Positions 22,867 through 31,217 of a DNA stretch of 37,517 nt are shown here, piece by piece. The stretch is from the NCBI RefSeq assembly GCF_018785315.1, contig NZ_WQPN01000043.1, positions 1 to 37,517 on the forward strand, read 5' to 3'. Each line of letters opens with the position of its first letter. Positions within the stretch are counted from its first letter, which is position 1. Origin of the DNA: Clostridium sp. MCC353 (GTDB lineage Bacteria > Bacillota > Clostridia > Lachnospirales > Lachnospiraceae). The notes beneath the pieces are model-generated. The model searched no databases. It saw nothing but the letters and a program-made list of their open reading frames with translations, and was not told the origin of the DNA. The position numbers were made by a program, and so were the translations under genes.

Positions 22867-23802
22867 TCATGACGCTATGATCTCCGTACCCGTCCCGGAA
22901 CCGAAATGTTCCAGATTATCTATGGAGGTGATCACCGCCCTGCGGCTTCTTCCGGATTCAGCAAACATCATTGCCGCCTCTATCTTGGGGAGCATACTTC
23001 CTTCCGGAAACTGCCGCTCTCTTACATATCGCATTAACTGAGCTGTGGTCACCTGTTTTAGCGCCATTTCATCCGGTTTATTGAAGTTGACATACACATA
23101 TTCCACGCCTGTGAGAATCAATAACACATCCGCGCCGATCAGTTCCGCCAGCTTTTCCGCCGCCAGGTCTTTATCCACCACGGCTTCCACGCCCCGGTAA
23201 CCGGCTCCCGACTTCACCACCGGAATCCCGCCTCCTCCTCCGCATATCACAATATTTTCCGGGCTCAAAAGCTGTTGGACAGCCGGAAATTCTAACACGC
23301 TGAAGGGCTTGGGGGAAGGGACTACCTTTCTCCACCCTCTCCCCGAATCTTCCACATAGAGGCTCCGTTCCTTTTTCATGGCTTCAAACGCCTCTTCTTT
23401 TGTGAGAAATGGCCCGATTGGCTTTGTCGGATGGGTAAATGCCCGGTCCATTTCGTCCACCTCCACCCGGGTCACTAAAGAGACCACATTCCGCTTCATT
23501 CCGTTCCGGTTCAGTTCTTCCTGTAAGGCGTTCTGAAGCCAGTAACCGATGCTGCCCTGGGTCATGGCCACACAGGTATCCATGGGCATGACCGGATTCT
23601 TCTCGCTCTCCCCGGCTTTCTGCTGGAGGTACAGATTGCCGACCTGGGGGCCGTTTCCGTGGGCAATGACGATCTCCCACCCGTCCCGGGCCAGATAACA
23701 AAGCTGGCGGCTCACCTTTAAAAGCGCCCTGTACTGAGCCTGCGCTGTGGCGTCATCCGTTAAAATGGCATTTCCTCCCAATGCCAGAACCATTCTGCTC
23801 AT
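22867..23802 (-). CDS. arcC: Carbamate kinase
   Basis: A 311-residue carbamate kinase, which converts carbamoyl phosphate and ADP to ATP, CO2 and NH3. The amino-acid-kinase fold is shown by VLALGGNAIL (5-14), IAHGNGPQVGNLYLQ (about 46-60), QGSIGYWLQNAL and ICGGGGGIPV, followed by DKDLAAEKLAELIGADVLLI. Length is normal (about 310). The ATG at 23802 follows GGAGG. It lies 24 bases after the AllF-AllG fusion and supplies the energy-yielding step for a carbamoyltransferase that releases carbamoyl phosphate, as AllK does in the E. coli allantoin route. arcC is a general symbol; in this context allK may be apt. Confidence 0.95.
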   Translation of the reverse strand: MSRMVLALGGNAILTDDATAQAQYRALLKVSRQLCYLARDGWEIVIAHGNGPQVGNLYLQQKAGESEKNPVMPMDTCVAMTQGSIGYWLQNALQEELNRNGMKRNVVSLVTRVEVDEMDRAFTHPTKPIGPFLTKEEAFEAMKKERSLYVEDSGRGWRKVVPSPKPFSVLEFPAVQQLLSPENIVICGGGGGIPVVKSGAGYRGVEAVVDKDLAAEKLAELIGADVLLILTGVEYVYVNFNKPDEMALKQVTTAQLMRYVRERQFPEGSMLPKIEAAMMFAESGRSRRAVITSIDNLEHFGSGTGTEIIAS

Positions 23803-23826
23803 AAATACGTTCCTCCATCCAATCTG

Positions 23827-26826
23827 TTATCCCTCTTCGCTGCCGTCCAGATATCCGGCATATGCCTCCAGCGCCTTTTCAAAACAGGCCAGGGGCGCTC
23901 TTACGGTTCCGGCTCCGATCTGCCCGGCTCCCGCATTCTTATGGGCGATTCCCGTGTTGATTAACGGGGTGATTCCGGTTGCCGCCACCTTCCGGATGTC
24001 GATTCCTAAAAGGCTGCCTTTAAAATCCCAGGTTGGGATTGTGAAGTTTGGATTATGGCCTATGCAGATCCGCTCCATCTCTTCCGAAACCTGGAGGGCG
24101 TCGCCAAACCCGCCCGCTCCCACGAACCGGGTGACGCCGGGAGCGGCGATCATGGCCATTCCGCCCACGCCTACGGTTTCCGTAATGGCGCTGTCTCCCA
24201 TGTCCGGGTTGGCGTCCACTTCTTTATATCCGCTGAAATACAGCCCTTTGGGCACATTTACCGGAGCGGTAAACCACCGGTCGCCCATTCCGCTGATGCG
24301 AATGCCGAATTCAACGCCGTTCCGGGCCATGGCGGTGACCACGCACCCTTCCTTTAATTTCCTGGCGCAGTCCGCCATGGATTTTCCGGCGGCCATCATG
24401 ATGTTTAAGAAAAACTGGTCCGTATCCGCCAGAAAACGGATCACTTCTTTTTTCCTGGCTTCTTCCGCACAGGTATCCATGATGAGCGGGGTCATTTCTT
24501 TCATGAAGATCAGAGACGCGGCTATGTTCCTCTGATGGAATTCATCTCCCATGGTAATGGCTTTGGCGATGATCACATTCAGGTTGATTCCATTTTCACA
24601 TTTCTTTAAAGCCAGGGAGAGGACGGGCCCCAGGGTGTCCCTCATCCAGCAGAGACGGTCCACCACCTCTTTGGAATAGGCTCCGAATCTCAGCACCTTT
24701 CCAATCCCTTCATTCAGGGTACAGTAGGCTACGGTGCCGTCCAGGCGGTTGTTCACCACCAAAAGCGGCATATGTCCCGAGGTGATCCCTCCCATGGGGC
24801 CCACGGCTCCCACGTGATGACAGGGGAGAAAATTCACCTGGCCTTCTTCCAAAAGGGCCCTGGCCCCCTCTTCCTCTTCTGCCCAGCCTTCAAACAGCAC
24901 GGCTCCTATGCAGGACCCCTTCATGGGGCCTGTCATTTCCTTATAAGAAATAGGCGGGCCGGCATGGAGCAGGGTGCGTCCTTTTAATTCGGGTATCACC
25001 GTTTCCGCCGGAACCACATCTGTGAGGAAGGGCTGGGAATCTTTCAGGCGTTTGATCACCTTATCGTTCATCTCATCGATTTCCGGGTGTTTTTTTAACG
25101 CTCCTAACAGCCCAATGATATGTTTATTCCCTCCGGCCGCCGGTTTCCATGAGAACTGCACCGCTTCGCCGCCGTGTTTCCTGACGGATTCCTTAAATCC
25201 CTCCACGCCCACATTGATCACCCTGGGCTTGGAATTGAACAATTCCATGATTTTATCTCCCGGCTCAGGCAGGAGTTTCTTTTCACCCTTCCATTCCACA
25301 ATGGCTTTGTCCGGCTCCCGGTTTTCCAGTCCCTTGAGTTTTAAAGCCACCCGCACCGCTCTGGCGTTGCTCATTTCCACAATGGCGCCGCTGCTTTTTA
25401 AGGTTTCCACCGACTTATCATAGTCCTGGATATCCAGTCCGGTGCCGCAGACAGAAGCCACATAATAGAGTTTCCTGCCCTCTGCCCGGGCCTGGGCCAT
25501 GGTTTCCCGGATGACGGGGGCAAGGGCCCCTGCCATATCCGGGTGGCATCCGTATCCCAGCACGCAGTCCAAAAGGATGACCCCTGTATCCGGTTTTGCC
25601 GCGTATTCCCTCATCTTCCTGACCCTCACTTCCGGGTCGATCATGGGATGGGGTTTTCCCTGTGTGTAAATATCGTCTCCCAAATCTATGACTTCATATC
25701 CTCCGGCCTGAAGGATGTATCCGTCCTTCTTAATCAGTCCTCCCAGATTCAGCGCCTCCGAGATCATCATACCCGCTTCAGCCGCCAGGGTACCGCCCGA
25801 ATAAAGGCCTTTAACCGTCTGGTCTTCTCCCACTTGGTCACCATTTTCTTCCGGCTCCTCATAGTAATTGGCTTTTACCGGCCTTCCTTTGGAAAGATCC
25901 ACCGCCATGCGGGCCGCTTCTTCTAAAGTATGGGCCAGGTATACATTTCCCTCATGGTGATCCGGCTTTTCACCCAGAAATACGGCCACCACCGGTTTGC
26001 TCACGCTCTGAAGCAGTTCCGCCACCTGATCCCTTACCTCTTTTGAAGGCGGTTTGGAAATGATCACGATCACATCCGTGGGATCGTGGTATTCCAGAGC
26101 TAAAATGGCGTCTTTCATGGTAACCGCACCCACTTCCCGGCTCAAATCCCGGCCTCCGGTGCCTGCTGCATGGATCACGCCGCCTCCCAGCCGCCCGATC
26201 ATGGTCGTCACTTCCTGGATTCCGGTGCCTGAAGCCCCCACGATCCCGATATTCCCCGGCCCAACCACATTGGTAAATGCGATGGGAACGCCGGAAATGA
26301 TCCCGGTCCCGCAGTCCGGCCCCATGAACAGAAGTCCCTTTTCATGGGCTTTCTTCTTCAAGCGCACCTCATCATCCAGGGAAACATTGTCCGTAAATGA
26401 AAACACATGAAGCCCCCGGCCCAGCGCCTCTTCCAGATCGTCCGCCGCATATTCGCCTGGAATGGAAAATACCGCCAGATTGGCCTGTGGAAGCAGTTCC
26501 AAGGCCTCATCCCAGCTTTCGGCGGACTGTTCCCCGCTCTTTGCCCGGACCGCCGACAGATTTCCCAGAAATGCCTCCGTCTCTTCCAGCACCCGTCCCA
26601 CCGTCTCTTCTAAGTCCGCGTCCACCACAATCACCATATCATTGGGCGCGGCTTGGTCCATGTCTCCGGTGTAAAATCCGGTATTTCTGAATATATTCAT
26701 ATTGGCTTCCGTCCCCATCATAACCGAACTTCTTTTTACTCCCGGAAGCGTGTTGATCCGGTTTGTAAGGAGCATCAGATTAACAGAATCCTGATAACTG
26801 TTTTTCTTGATTACAGTAAATAGCAT
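23827..26826 (-). CDS. AllF-AllG fusion: FdrA-like and DUF1116 carbamoyltransferase parts in one chain
   Basis: A 999-residue protein that joins two normally separate subunits. Residues 1 to about 515 are a full FdrA/AllF unit (MLFTVIKKNSYQDSVNLMLL, GPDCGTGIISG near 170, GNIGIVGASGTGIQEV, GTGGRD, DVIVIISKPPSKEV, KPHPMIDPEVRVRKM). About 533-566 is a short module beginning RVINVGVEGFKESVRKHGG. From about 585 to the end is a full DUF1116/AllG unit (LLHAGPPISYKEMTGPMKGS near 618, CHHVGAVGPMGGITSGHMP, TMGDEFHQRN, DQFFLNIMMAAGKSMADCA). The reading frame is unbroken. GAGGAGG favours the ATG at 26826 over the one at 26832. It heads the operon, opposite a PucR gene. Confidence 0.92.
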   Translation of the reverse strand: MLFTVIKKNSYQDSVNLMLLTNRINTLPGVKRSSVMMGTEANMNIFRNTGFYTGDMDQAAPNDMVIVVDADLEETVGRVLEETEAFLGNLSAVRAKSGEQSAESWDEALELLPQANLAVFSIPGEYAADDLEEALGRGLHVFSFTDNVSLDDEVRLKKKAHEKGLLFMGPDCGTGIISGVPIAFTNVVGPGNIGIVGASGTGIQEVTTMIGRLGGGVIHAAGTGGRDLSREVGAVTMKDAILALEYHDPTDVIVIISKPPSKEVRDQVAELLQSVSKPVVAVFLGEKPDHHEGNVYLAHTLEEAARMAVDLSKGRPVKANYYEEPEENGDQVGEDQTVKGLYSGGTLAAEAGMMISEALNLGGLIKKDGYILQAGGYEVIDLGDDIYTQGKPHPMIDPEVRVRKMREYAAKPDTGVILLDCVLGYGCHPDMAGALAPVIRETMAQARAEGRKLYYVASVCGTGLDIQDYDKSVETLKSSGAIVEMSNARAVRVALKLKGLENREPDKAIVEWKGEKKLLPEPGDKIMELFNSKPRVINVGVEGFKESVRKHGGEAVQFSWKPAAGGNKHIIGLLGALKKHPEIDEMNDKVIKRLKDSQPFLTDVVPAETVIPELKGRTLLHAGPPISYKEMTGPMKGSCIGAVLFEGWAEEEEGARALLEEGQVNFLPCHHVGAVGPMGGITSGHMPLLVVNNRLDGTVAYCTLNEGIGKVLRFGAYSKEVVDRLCWMRDTLGPVLSLALKKCENGINLNVIIAKAITMGDEFHQRNIAASLIFMKEMTPLIMDTCAEEARKKEVIRFLADTDQFFLNIMMAAGKSMADCARKLKEGCVVTAMARNGVEFGIRISGMGDRWFTAPVNVPKGLYFSGYKEVDANPDMGDSAITETVGVGGMAMIAAPGVTRFVGAGGFGDALQVSEEMERICIGHNPNFTIPTWDFKGSLLGIDIRKVAATGITPLINTGIAHKNAGAGQIGAGTVRAPLACFEKALEAYAGYLDGSEEG

Positions 26827-26855
26827 TTGCATTCCTCCTCGTTTGTGATACTATC

Positions 26856-26861
26856 ATTATA
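26856..26861 (-). promoter_or_regulatory. Probable -10 box of the all-type operon
   Basis: A perfect TATAAT on the minus strand lies about 30 bases before the fusion gene start. The region 17 bases upstream (GATGAA) is a poor -35, as expected for a promoter that needs an activator such as the divergent PucR protein. Confidence 0.45.
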
Positions 26862-26945
26862 TCTTGTCTGTTTTTATTTTCATCGGCAACAAAATACAAT
26901 AAATCTTTATTTTTTTATCCACAAAAGATAAAAGGAGGTAATCTC

Positions 26946-28700
26946 ATGGATGTATCGAAAATCCTTACCATACCGTCTCTGTTTTCCGCCCGGGTCATTG
27001 CGGGTCGGGACGGGCTGCCCCGCAGCGTAACCGGCATCATGGTCTTAGAGGCCGTAGACATTGAGAACTGGGGAAATGAAGGCGAAATCATTCTAACCAG
27101 CTACTTTGCCTTAAAAGACCTTTCACCGGATGAAATCACCCAGTTCATGCAGAAACTGACCTCCATCGGGATCAGCGCCCTCATCGTCAAACTGGACCGT
27201 TTTGTCTCAGACATTCCCGTCACCATCACCGACTACTGCGACCTTCATGCCCTCCCTTTAATTCAGATTCCAAAGGAAGTGAAGTATGAATCCGTAATTC
27301 TGGAAATCTTGGGCCCGATCATCGATTCCAATATTGCCCTGTTAAACCGCCACTATGACGTCCACAACAAGCTGACCCGCATGGCCTTAAAAGAGCCCTC
27401 TCTCCTCCAGATTCTGGAAGAGCTGAAAAAAATGATCGGCTGCGACGTTACCTTGATCAACCACACCCATCATCTGCAGATCAGCACCAATCCGGCGCTG
27501 GATGATTTTACGGTGATAAAGATCCACCCTATTGCGGCGGCCAGGTATATGAATTTTTCTTATAAGCATCTGCATGTGGAGTATATTGGGGAAAACGATG
27601 GGGTGAGGAAACAGGCTGGCGGCGGAGACATCAGCAGAGGCGGCGGCCCGAACATCAGCGGGGGCAGCGGCCTGGACATCAGCAGGGGCAGCGGCCTGGA
27701 CATCAACAGAAGCGGCGGCGCAGACATCAGCCGGTCCGCCAGCTCGGACATCAACAGGGCTGTCAGCGTGGACGTGCCGAACCTGGATCACGCCCGATAC
27801 GAGCTGGTTATACATAACCGGGGCAAGGTGATCGATAACGACGACTTCATGGTCATTGAAAATGTGGTCAGTTTTCTTCAGATGGAGTTATTGAAGCAAT
27901 ATTCCATTTCCCAGAACCGGTTCCACCGCAACAACAACTTAGTCAGCGACCTGCTCAACGGCAGAAATTTCGATTCCGGCCATTCCGATGACCTTTTAAA
28001 TGCCCTCCATATCGATCTGCATCCCTGTTATCAGGTGATCATGATCCGTCTGGCATCCAAAGACCCGCAGATGCAAGGCGACCCCGACTGGGCCAACGGA
28101 ATCTTCTACGGACTGAAAACCCAGTATAAAAGCCGGTGGATGAGCGTCGCCTATCTGGAAAAGCAGAACCGGATCACCTTCCTGTATAATTTTCCCAGGA
28201 AAACCGGGCCCATTTTGCCGGGAACCGCCCAGGAGATCGTGGAGACGGTGCAAAAAACGCCCGGAATCCCCGAATTCTATTACCAAATCTCCCTGAGTTC
28301 GGCTTCCGACCGGAACGGAATTCCGAAAATCAACCAGGAAGCTGTTGATATCCAGAAAATCCTGCACCTGTTTTACCGCCAGGATTCCGCCTTGTCCTAT
28401 GATGATCTGGGGATTTACAAACTTTTTATGTCCACCGGCAATTTAGAACACCCGGAGCGGTTCATCCCGCCAAACCTTTTACAATTTCGGAAGGATTATC
28501 CCGAATTAATGGATACGCTGAGCTGCTTTCTGGAGACAAACCAGAGTTTTTCGGAAACTGCGGCAGCCATGTATCTTCATCCTAAGACGATCCGTTACCG
28601 GGTAAATAAGATCATACAGATTCTGGGGTTTAATTTTTCCGATCCGGAGCAGGTTTTACAGGCCCAGATCGCGTCCAGGCTTTTCAAATTAATGGGGTAA
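26946..28700 (+). CDS. PucR family transcriptional regulator with inserted 8-residue repeats
   Basis: A 584-residue regulator. The N-terminal PucR domain (about 1-125) begins MDVSKILTIPSLFSARVIAG. The C-terminal helix-turn-helix (about 525-580) reads FSETAAAMYLHPKTIRYRVN, the PucR/CdaR type. A GGDEF-like CdaR region lies between. PucR in Bacillus subtilis controls purine and ureide breakdown, which fits its place 119 bases from the divergent carbamoyltransferase cluster. Residues about 225-278 are a repeat tract of xGxDISRG-like units absent from ordinary PucR proteins, encoded by tandem 24-bp DNA repeats. The start at 26946 follows AAGGAGG. Confidence 0.88.
   Translation: MDVSKILTIPSLFSARVIAGRDGLPRSVTGIMVLEAVDIENWGNEGEIILTSYFALKDLSPDEITQFMQKLTSIGISALIVKLDRFVSDIPVTITDYCDLHALPLIQIPKEVKYESVILEILGPIIDSNIALLNRHYDVHNKLTRMALKEPSLLQILEELKKMIGCDVTLINHTHHLQISTNPALDDFTVIKIHPIAAARYMNFSYKHLHVEYIGENDGVRKQAGGGDISRGGGPNISGGSGLDISRGSGLDINRSGGADISRSASSDINRAVSVDVPNLDHARYELVIHNRGKVIDNDDFMVIENVVSFLQMELLKQYSISQNRFHRNNNLVSDLLNGRNFDSGHSDDLLNALHIDLHPCYQVIMIRLASKDPQMQGDPDWANGIFYGLKTQYKSRWMSVAYLEKQNRITFLYNFPRKTGPILPGTAQEIVETVQKTPGIPEFYYQISLSSASDRNGIPKINQEAVDIQKILHLFYRQDSALSYDDLGIYKLFMSTGNLEHPERFIPPNLLQFRKDYPELMDTLSCFLETNQSFSETAAAMYLHPKTIRYRVNKIIQILGFNFSDPEQVLQAQIASRLFKLMG
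27618..27779 (+). repeat. In-frame 24-bp tandem repeats inside pucR
   Basis: Six full units and one partial unit of 24 bp begin at 27618, 27642, 27666, 27690, 27714, 27738 and 27762. Each encodes an eight-residue unit around a GAC ATC AGC AGG core (DISR or DINR). The two units at 27666 and 27690 are nearly identical, suggesting recent slippage. Confidence 0.9.
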
Positions 28701-28701
28701 G

Positions 28702-29066
28702 GGTTAAGATTCCCAGTCCCCCGCGCCCGAATCTGGCCTGACGCTGCCGCCCCGGGGCCTGAAGGGAAGCCGCTGTTGGGGGTGTGAGCTCATGGTTCCG
28801 GCCAGGACAACACTAAGGCTGGAAGGGGGTGGAAGTGAGGGGACCGACGGCATTCATCGGGAAGCCCTGATGGTCTTCCCGATTCAGGCCATCTCAAAAT
28901 CTGACTTTGAAAGATCAGATTTTGCCCCTCACTTCCACCCCCTTCCGGCCTAAGTGTTGTCGATGGCCTACACAAATCGCTCACACCCCCAACAGCGGCT
29001 TCCCTTCAGGCCCCGGGGCGACAGCGTCAGGCCAGATTCGGGCGCGGGGGACTGGGAATCTTAACC
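28702..29066. repeat. Giant forked inverted repeat 4 (about 141-bp arms)
   Basis: Arms 28702-28842 and 28925-29066 pair along nearly their whole length; the outer ends are GGTTAAGATTCCCAG and CTGGGAATCTTAACC. A poorly paired patch lies near 28787-28812. The tip carries two hairpins: TCGGGAAG with CTTCCCGA (28857-28864, 28875-28882) and CAAAATCTGA with TCAGATTTTG (28895-28904, 28915-28924). It starts two bases after the pucR stop and ends 33 bases before the next gene, so it fills the intergenic space. Sequence is unrelated to repeats 1 and 2, but the shape is the same. Confidence 0.9.
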
Positions 29067-29099
29067 GGGAAAGTGTAATGGGAAGGAGAAGATATTGAT

Positions 29100-30218
29100 A
29101 TGATGATAAGTAGAGATAAAGAGGATATTGTTAAGATTAACAGGATGCGGAGCAATGCAGGAGATTATATTAAGGATGGAATTCAGGATAACATTCAAAA
29201 TAGTCCTCACAGCAGTATTCAGAACAGCAACCAAAATAGTCTTCACAACAGCAGTCAAAATAGTTTTCACAGCAACATTCAGAACAGAAGCCAAAATAAC
29301 ATTAAACATAACACACACAATAATATCCAAGACAGGATTCAAGATAAATCATTTCAAACTCATATATTTCAGACAGATTCGGGAATATCTCTGGCGGCGG
29401 ATTATTTTGCGGCGGGGGAGAACAGGAAGGATATTGCGGTTTTGTATTTTCATGGAGGCGGACTGATGTATGGGCAGAGGAATGATCTGCCTGGGGTTTA
29501 CAGGCAGATGTTTTTGGATAACGGATATGATTTTATCGCTTTTGATTATCCGCTGGCGCCGGAAAGTACGCTGGGGGATATTCATCGGGGGACGGAGGAG
29601 TGTGTGAGATGGTTCTGCACTTATTATAAGGAAAGAAATGATATGATCACGCCCACGTATGTCCTCTTTGGGCGGTCTGCGGGGGCCTATCTGGCGCTCT
29701 TTTTGGCAAAGCGGCTGAAAGAACTGGATCTGCCGCAGCCATTTAAAATTATCAGCTTTTATGGGTATTATGGGTTTGAGGAGCCGGAATTTCACAAGCC
29801 CAGCCCGTTCTATCTGCGCTATCCGGCCATAGACGGGTCCATATTGGAACGGGCAAAGGGAGGCGCTCCGGTGACTTCGGGTCCGATGGAAAAGAGGTTC
29901 AGCTTTTATGTCTGCGCAAGGCAGAAGGGGGACTGGCCTTTATGGCTGGCCGGGGATGGGAACTGCCCGGCGGATTTTTCCTTGAGCGAAATGGACCTTG
30001 CCGGTCTTCCTCCGGCGTTTCTTACGGCCAGCTCTTCCGACGAAGACGTTCCTTTCCGTGTTTCAAAGAGGATGTCCCGGATGATTCCCGGATCTGTGTT
30101 TTATCCGGTCTACTACCTGGAACACGATTTTGACCGGGACACCGGCCGCGCGGAGGGAAAGGAAGTTTATGAAGCCTGTATGGAGTGGATGGGAATGAAT
30201 GAAAATGGACTAAAATAA
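29100..30218 (+). CDS. Alpha/beta hydrolase with Asn-rich repeat head
   Basis: A 372-residue protein. Residues about 26-85 are a low-complexity tract of seven-residue-like units around IQNS (IQNSPHS, SIQNSNQ, NSLHNSS and so on), very rich in Asn, Gln, Ser and His. The rest is an HSL-type hydrolase: FHGGG at 117-121, GRSAG at 191-195 (Ser193), an acid in SSSDEDVPF and a histidine in YLEHDF. No signal peptide is seen. The ATG at 29100 has AAGGAG eleven bases upstream. The repeat keeps frame with the enzyme, so it is translated unless a downstream start is used. Substrate unknown. It follows pucR across a giant inverted repeat. Confidence 0.83.
   Translation: MMISRDKEDIVKINRMRSNAGDYIKDGIQDNIQNSPHSSIQNSNQNSLHNSSQNSFHSNIQNRSQNNIKHNTHNNIQDRIQDKSFQTHIFQTDSGISLAADYFAAGENRKDIAVLYFHGGGLMYGQRNDLPGVYRQMFLDNGYDFIAFDYPLAPESTLGDIHRGTEECVRWFCTYYKERNDMITPTYVLFGRSAGAYLALFLAKRLKELDLPQPFKIISFYGYYGFEEPEFHKPSPFYLRYPAIDGSILERAKGGAPVTSGPMEKRFSFYVCARQKGDWPLWLAGDGNCPADFSLSEMDLAGLPPAFLTASSSDEDVPFRVSKRMSRMIPGSVFYPVYYLEHDFDRDTGRAEGKEVYEACMEWMGMNENGLK
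29196..29345 (+). repeat. In-frame DNA repeats coding the Asn-rich head
   Basis: The phrase CAAAATAGT recurs at the start of alternating units of about 36 and 24 bp (CAAAATAGTCCTCACAGCAG, CAAAATAGTCTTCACAACAG, CAAAATAGTTTTCACAGCAA). The tract is much more AT-rich than the enzyme-coding part of the same gene. Confidence 0.8.
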
Positions 30219-30347
30219 ATAAAAATGGGTGAAAAGCAAGTGAAAGCAGGTGAAATGAATGGATTCTAATTGATAAAAAGAGCAAGAATGATTAAAACAC
30301 CGAAGCGGTATTCTGGTATACTTACCTGTCGAAAGGAGGGGCACAAC

Positions 30348-31217
30348 GTGGAAAACCAAACTGTAGCCAATATAGAAACAGCGATTTCCTATATCGAGGA
30401 ACATTTGGACAGGAAATTGGACCTGGACGAAGTGGCTGAAGGGGTTCATTTTTCAAAATACTACCTTCACCGCATGTTTACCAGTACAGTGGGCATGACG
30501 ATTCACGATTATTCTGTACGCAGGCGGCTGACAGAAGCGGCAAAACTGCTGGTATTTTCAGAAAGACCGGTCATTGAAATCGCATTAACATGCGGTTATG
30601 AGAGCCAGCAGTCTTTTACGGCGGCATTTAAATCCATGTACAAATTCCCGCCTGCCAAATACCGGGAACGCCGGGAATTCTATCCTTTGCAGCTTCGTTT
30701 TTCTCTGCACAGGGAAATGGATGGGACGTCATTTTCAAAAGACAGGATCAGGGCTGCAAACATGGACGATATCCCCGCATGGATGGAACTGGTTTCCTCA
30801 ATCATCGATGGATTTCCCTGTCTTAATGAGGAGCAGTACGGGGAAACGCTGATAAACTTCATCCAAATGGATCAGGCTCTGATCATAAAACACGAAGATA
30901 CTGCCATTGGCGTCATGTGCTTTTCATATGAAACGGGAAACATCGAATTTTTAGGCATCCACCCGCAGTATAGAAACTGTGGGCTTCAGAAAGACTTTTT
31001 AGATAAACTGATGGGTGAATATCTTCCCGGGCATGAAATCAGCATAACTACTTACCGGGAAGGAGACCGGGCCGATACCGGTTACCGGAAACAGTTGAAA
31101 CAGCTCGGTTTTGCGGAAAGAGAACTTCTGTTGGAATTCGGTTATCCCACACAGCGTTTTGTGCTCCCTCCGATAAAACAGGAGGTTCATTCAAATGCAG
31201 AAAATATTTCACCCTGA
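30348..31217 (+). CDS. AraC-type HTH fused to a GNAT acetyltransferase-like domain
   Basis: A 289-residue two-part protein. The N-terminal AraC/XylS DNA-binding region (about 5-105) shows the double helix-turn-helix, with DEVAEGVHFSKYYLHRMFTS and EIALTCGYESQQSFTAAFKS. From about 130 onward a GNAT-like fold is suggested by RIRAANMDDIPAWMELVSS, then GVMCFSYETGNIEFLGIHPQ and YRNCGLQKDFLDKL, the acetyl-CoA loop region. The start is a GTG at 30348 after AAAGGAGG; a frame from 30270 lacks a site. Its end overlaps the MFS gene by 23 bases, so the two are coupled. It probably senses and perhaps modifies a drug or metabolite exported by the neighbour. Confidence 0.85.
   Translation: MENQTVANIETAISYIEEHLDRKLDLDEVAEGVHFSKYYLHRMFTSTVGMTIHDYSVRRRLTEAAKLLVFSERPVIEIALTCGYESQQSFTAAFKSMYKFPPAKYRERREFYPLQLRFSLHREMDGTSFSKDRIRAANMDDIPAWMELVSSIIDGFPCLNEEQYGETLINFIQMDQALIIKHEDTAIGVMCFSYETGNIEFLGIHPQYRNCGLQKDFLDKLMGEYLPGHEISITTYREGDRADTGYRKQLKQLGFAERELLLEFGYPTQRFVLPPIKQEVHSNAENISP

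Noticed and set aside
27387-27815. 142-residue Ala-rich frame antisense to pucR
   Set aside because: Its repeats mirror the 24-bp repeats of pucR on the other strand; there is no start signal.
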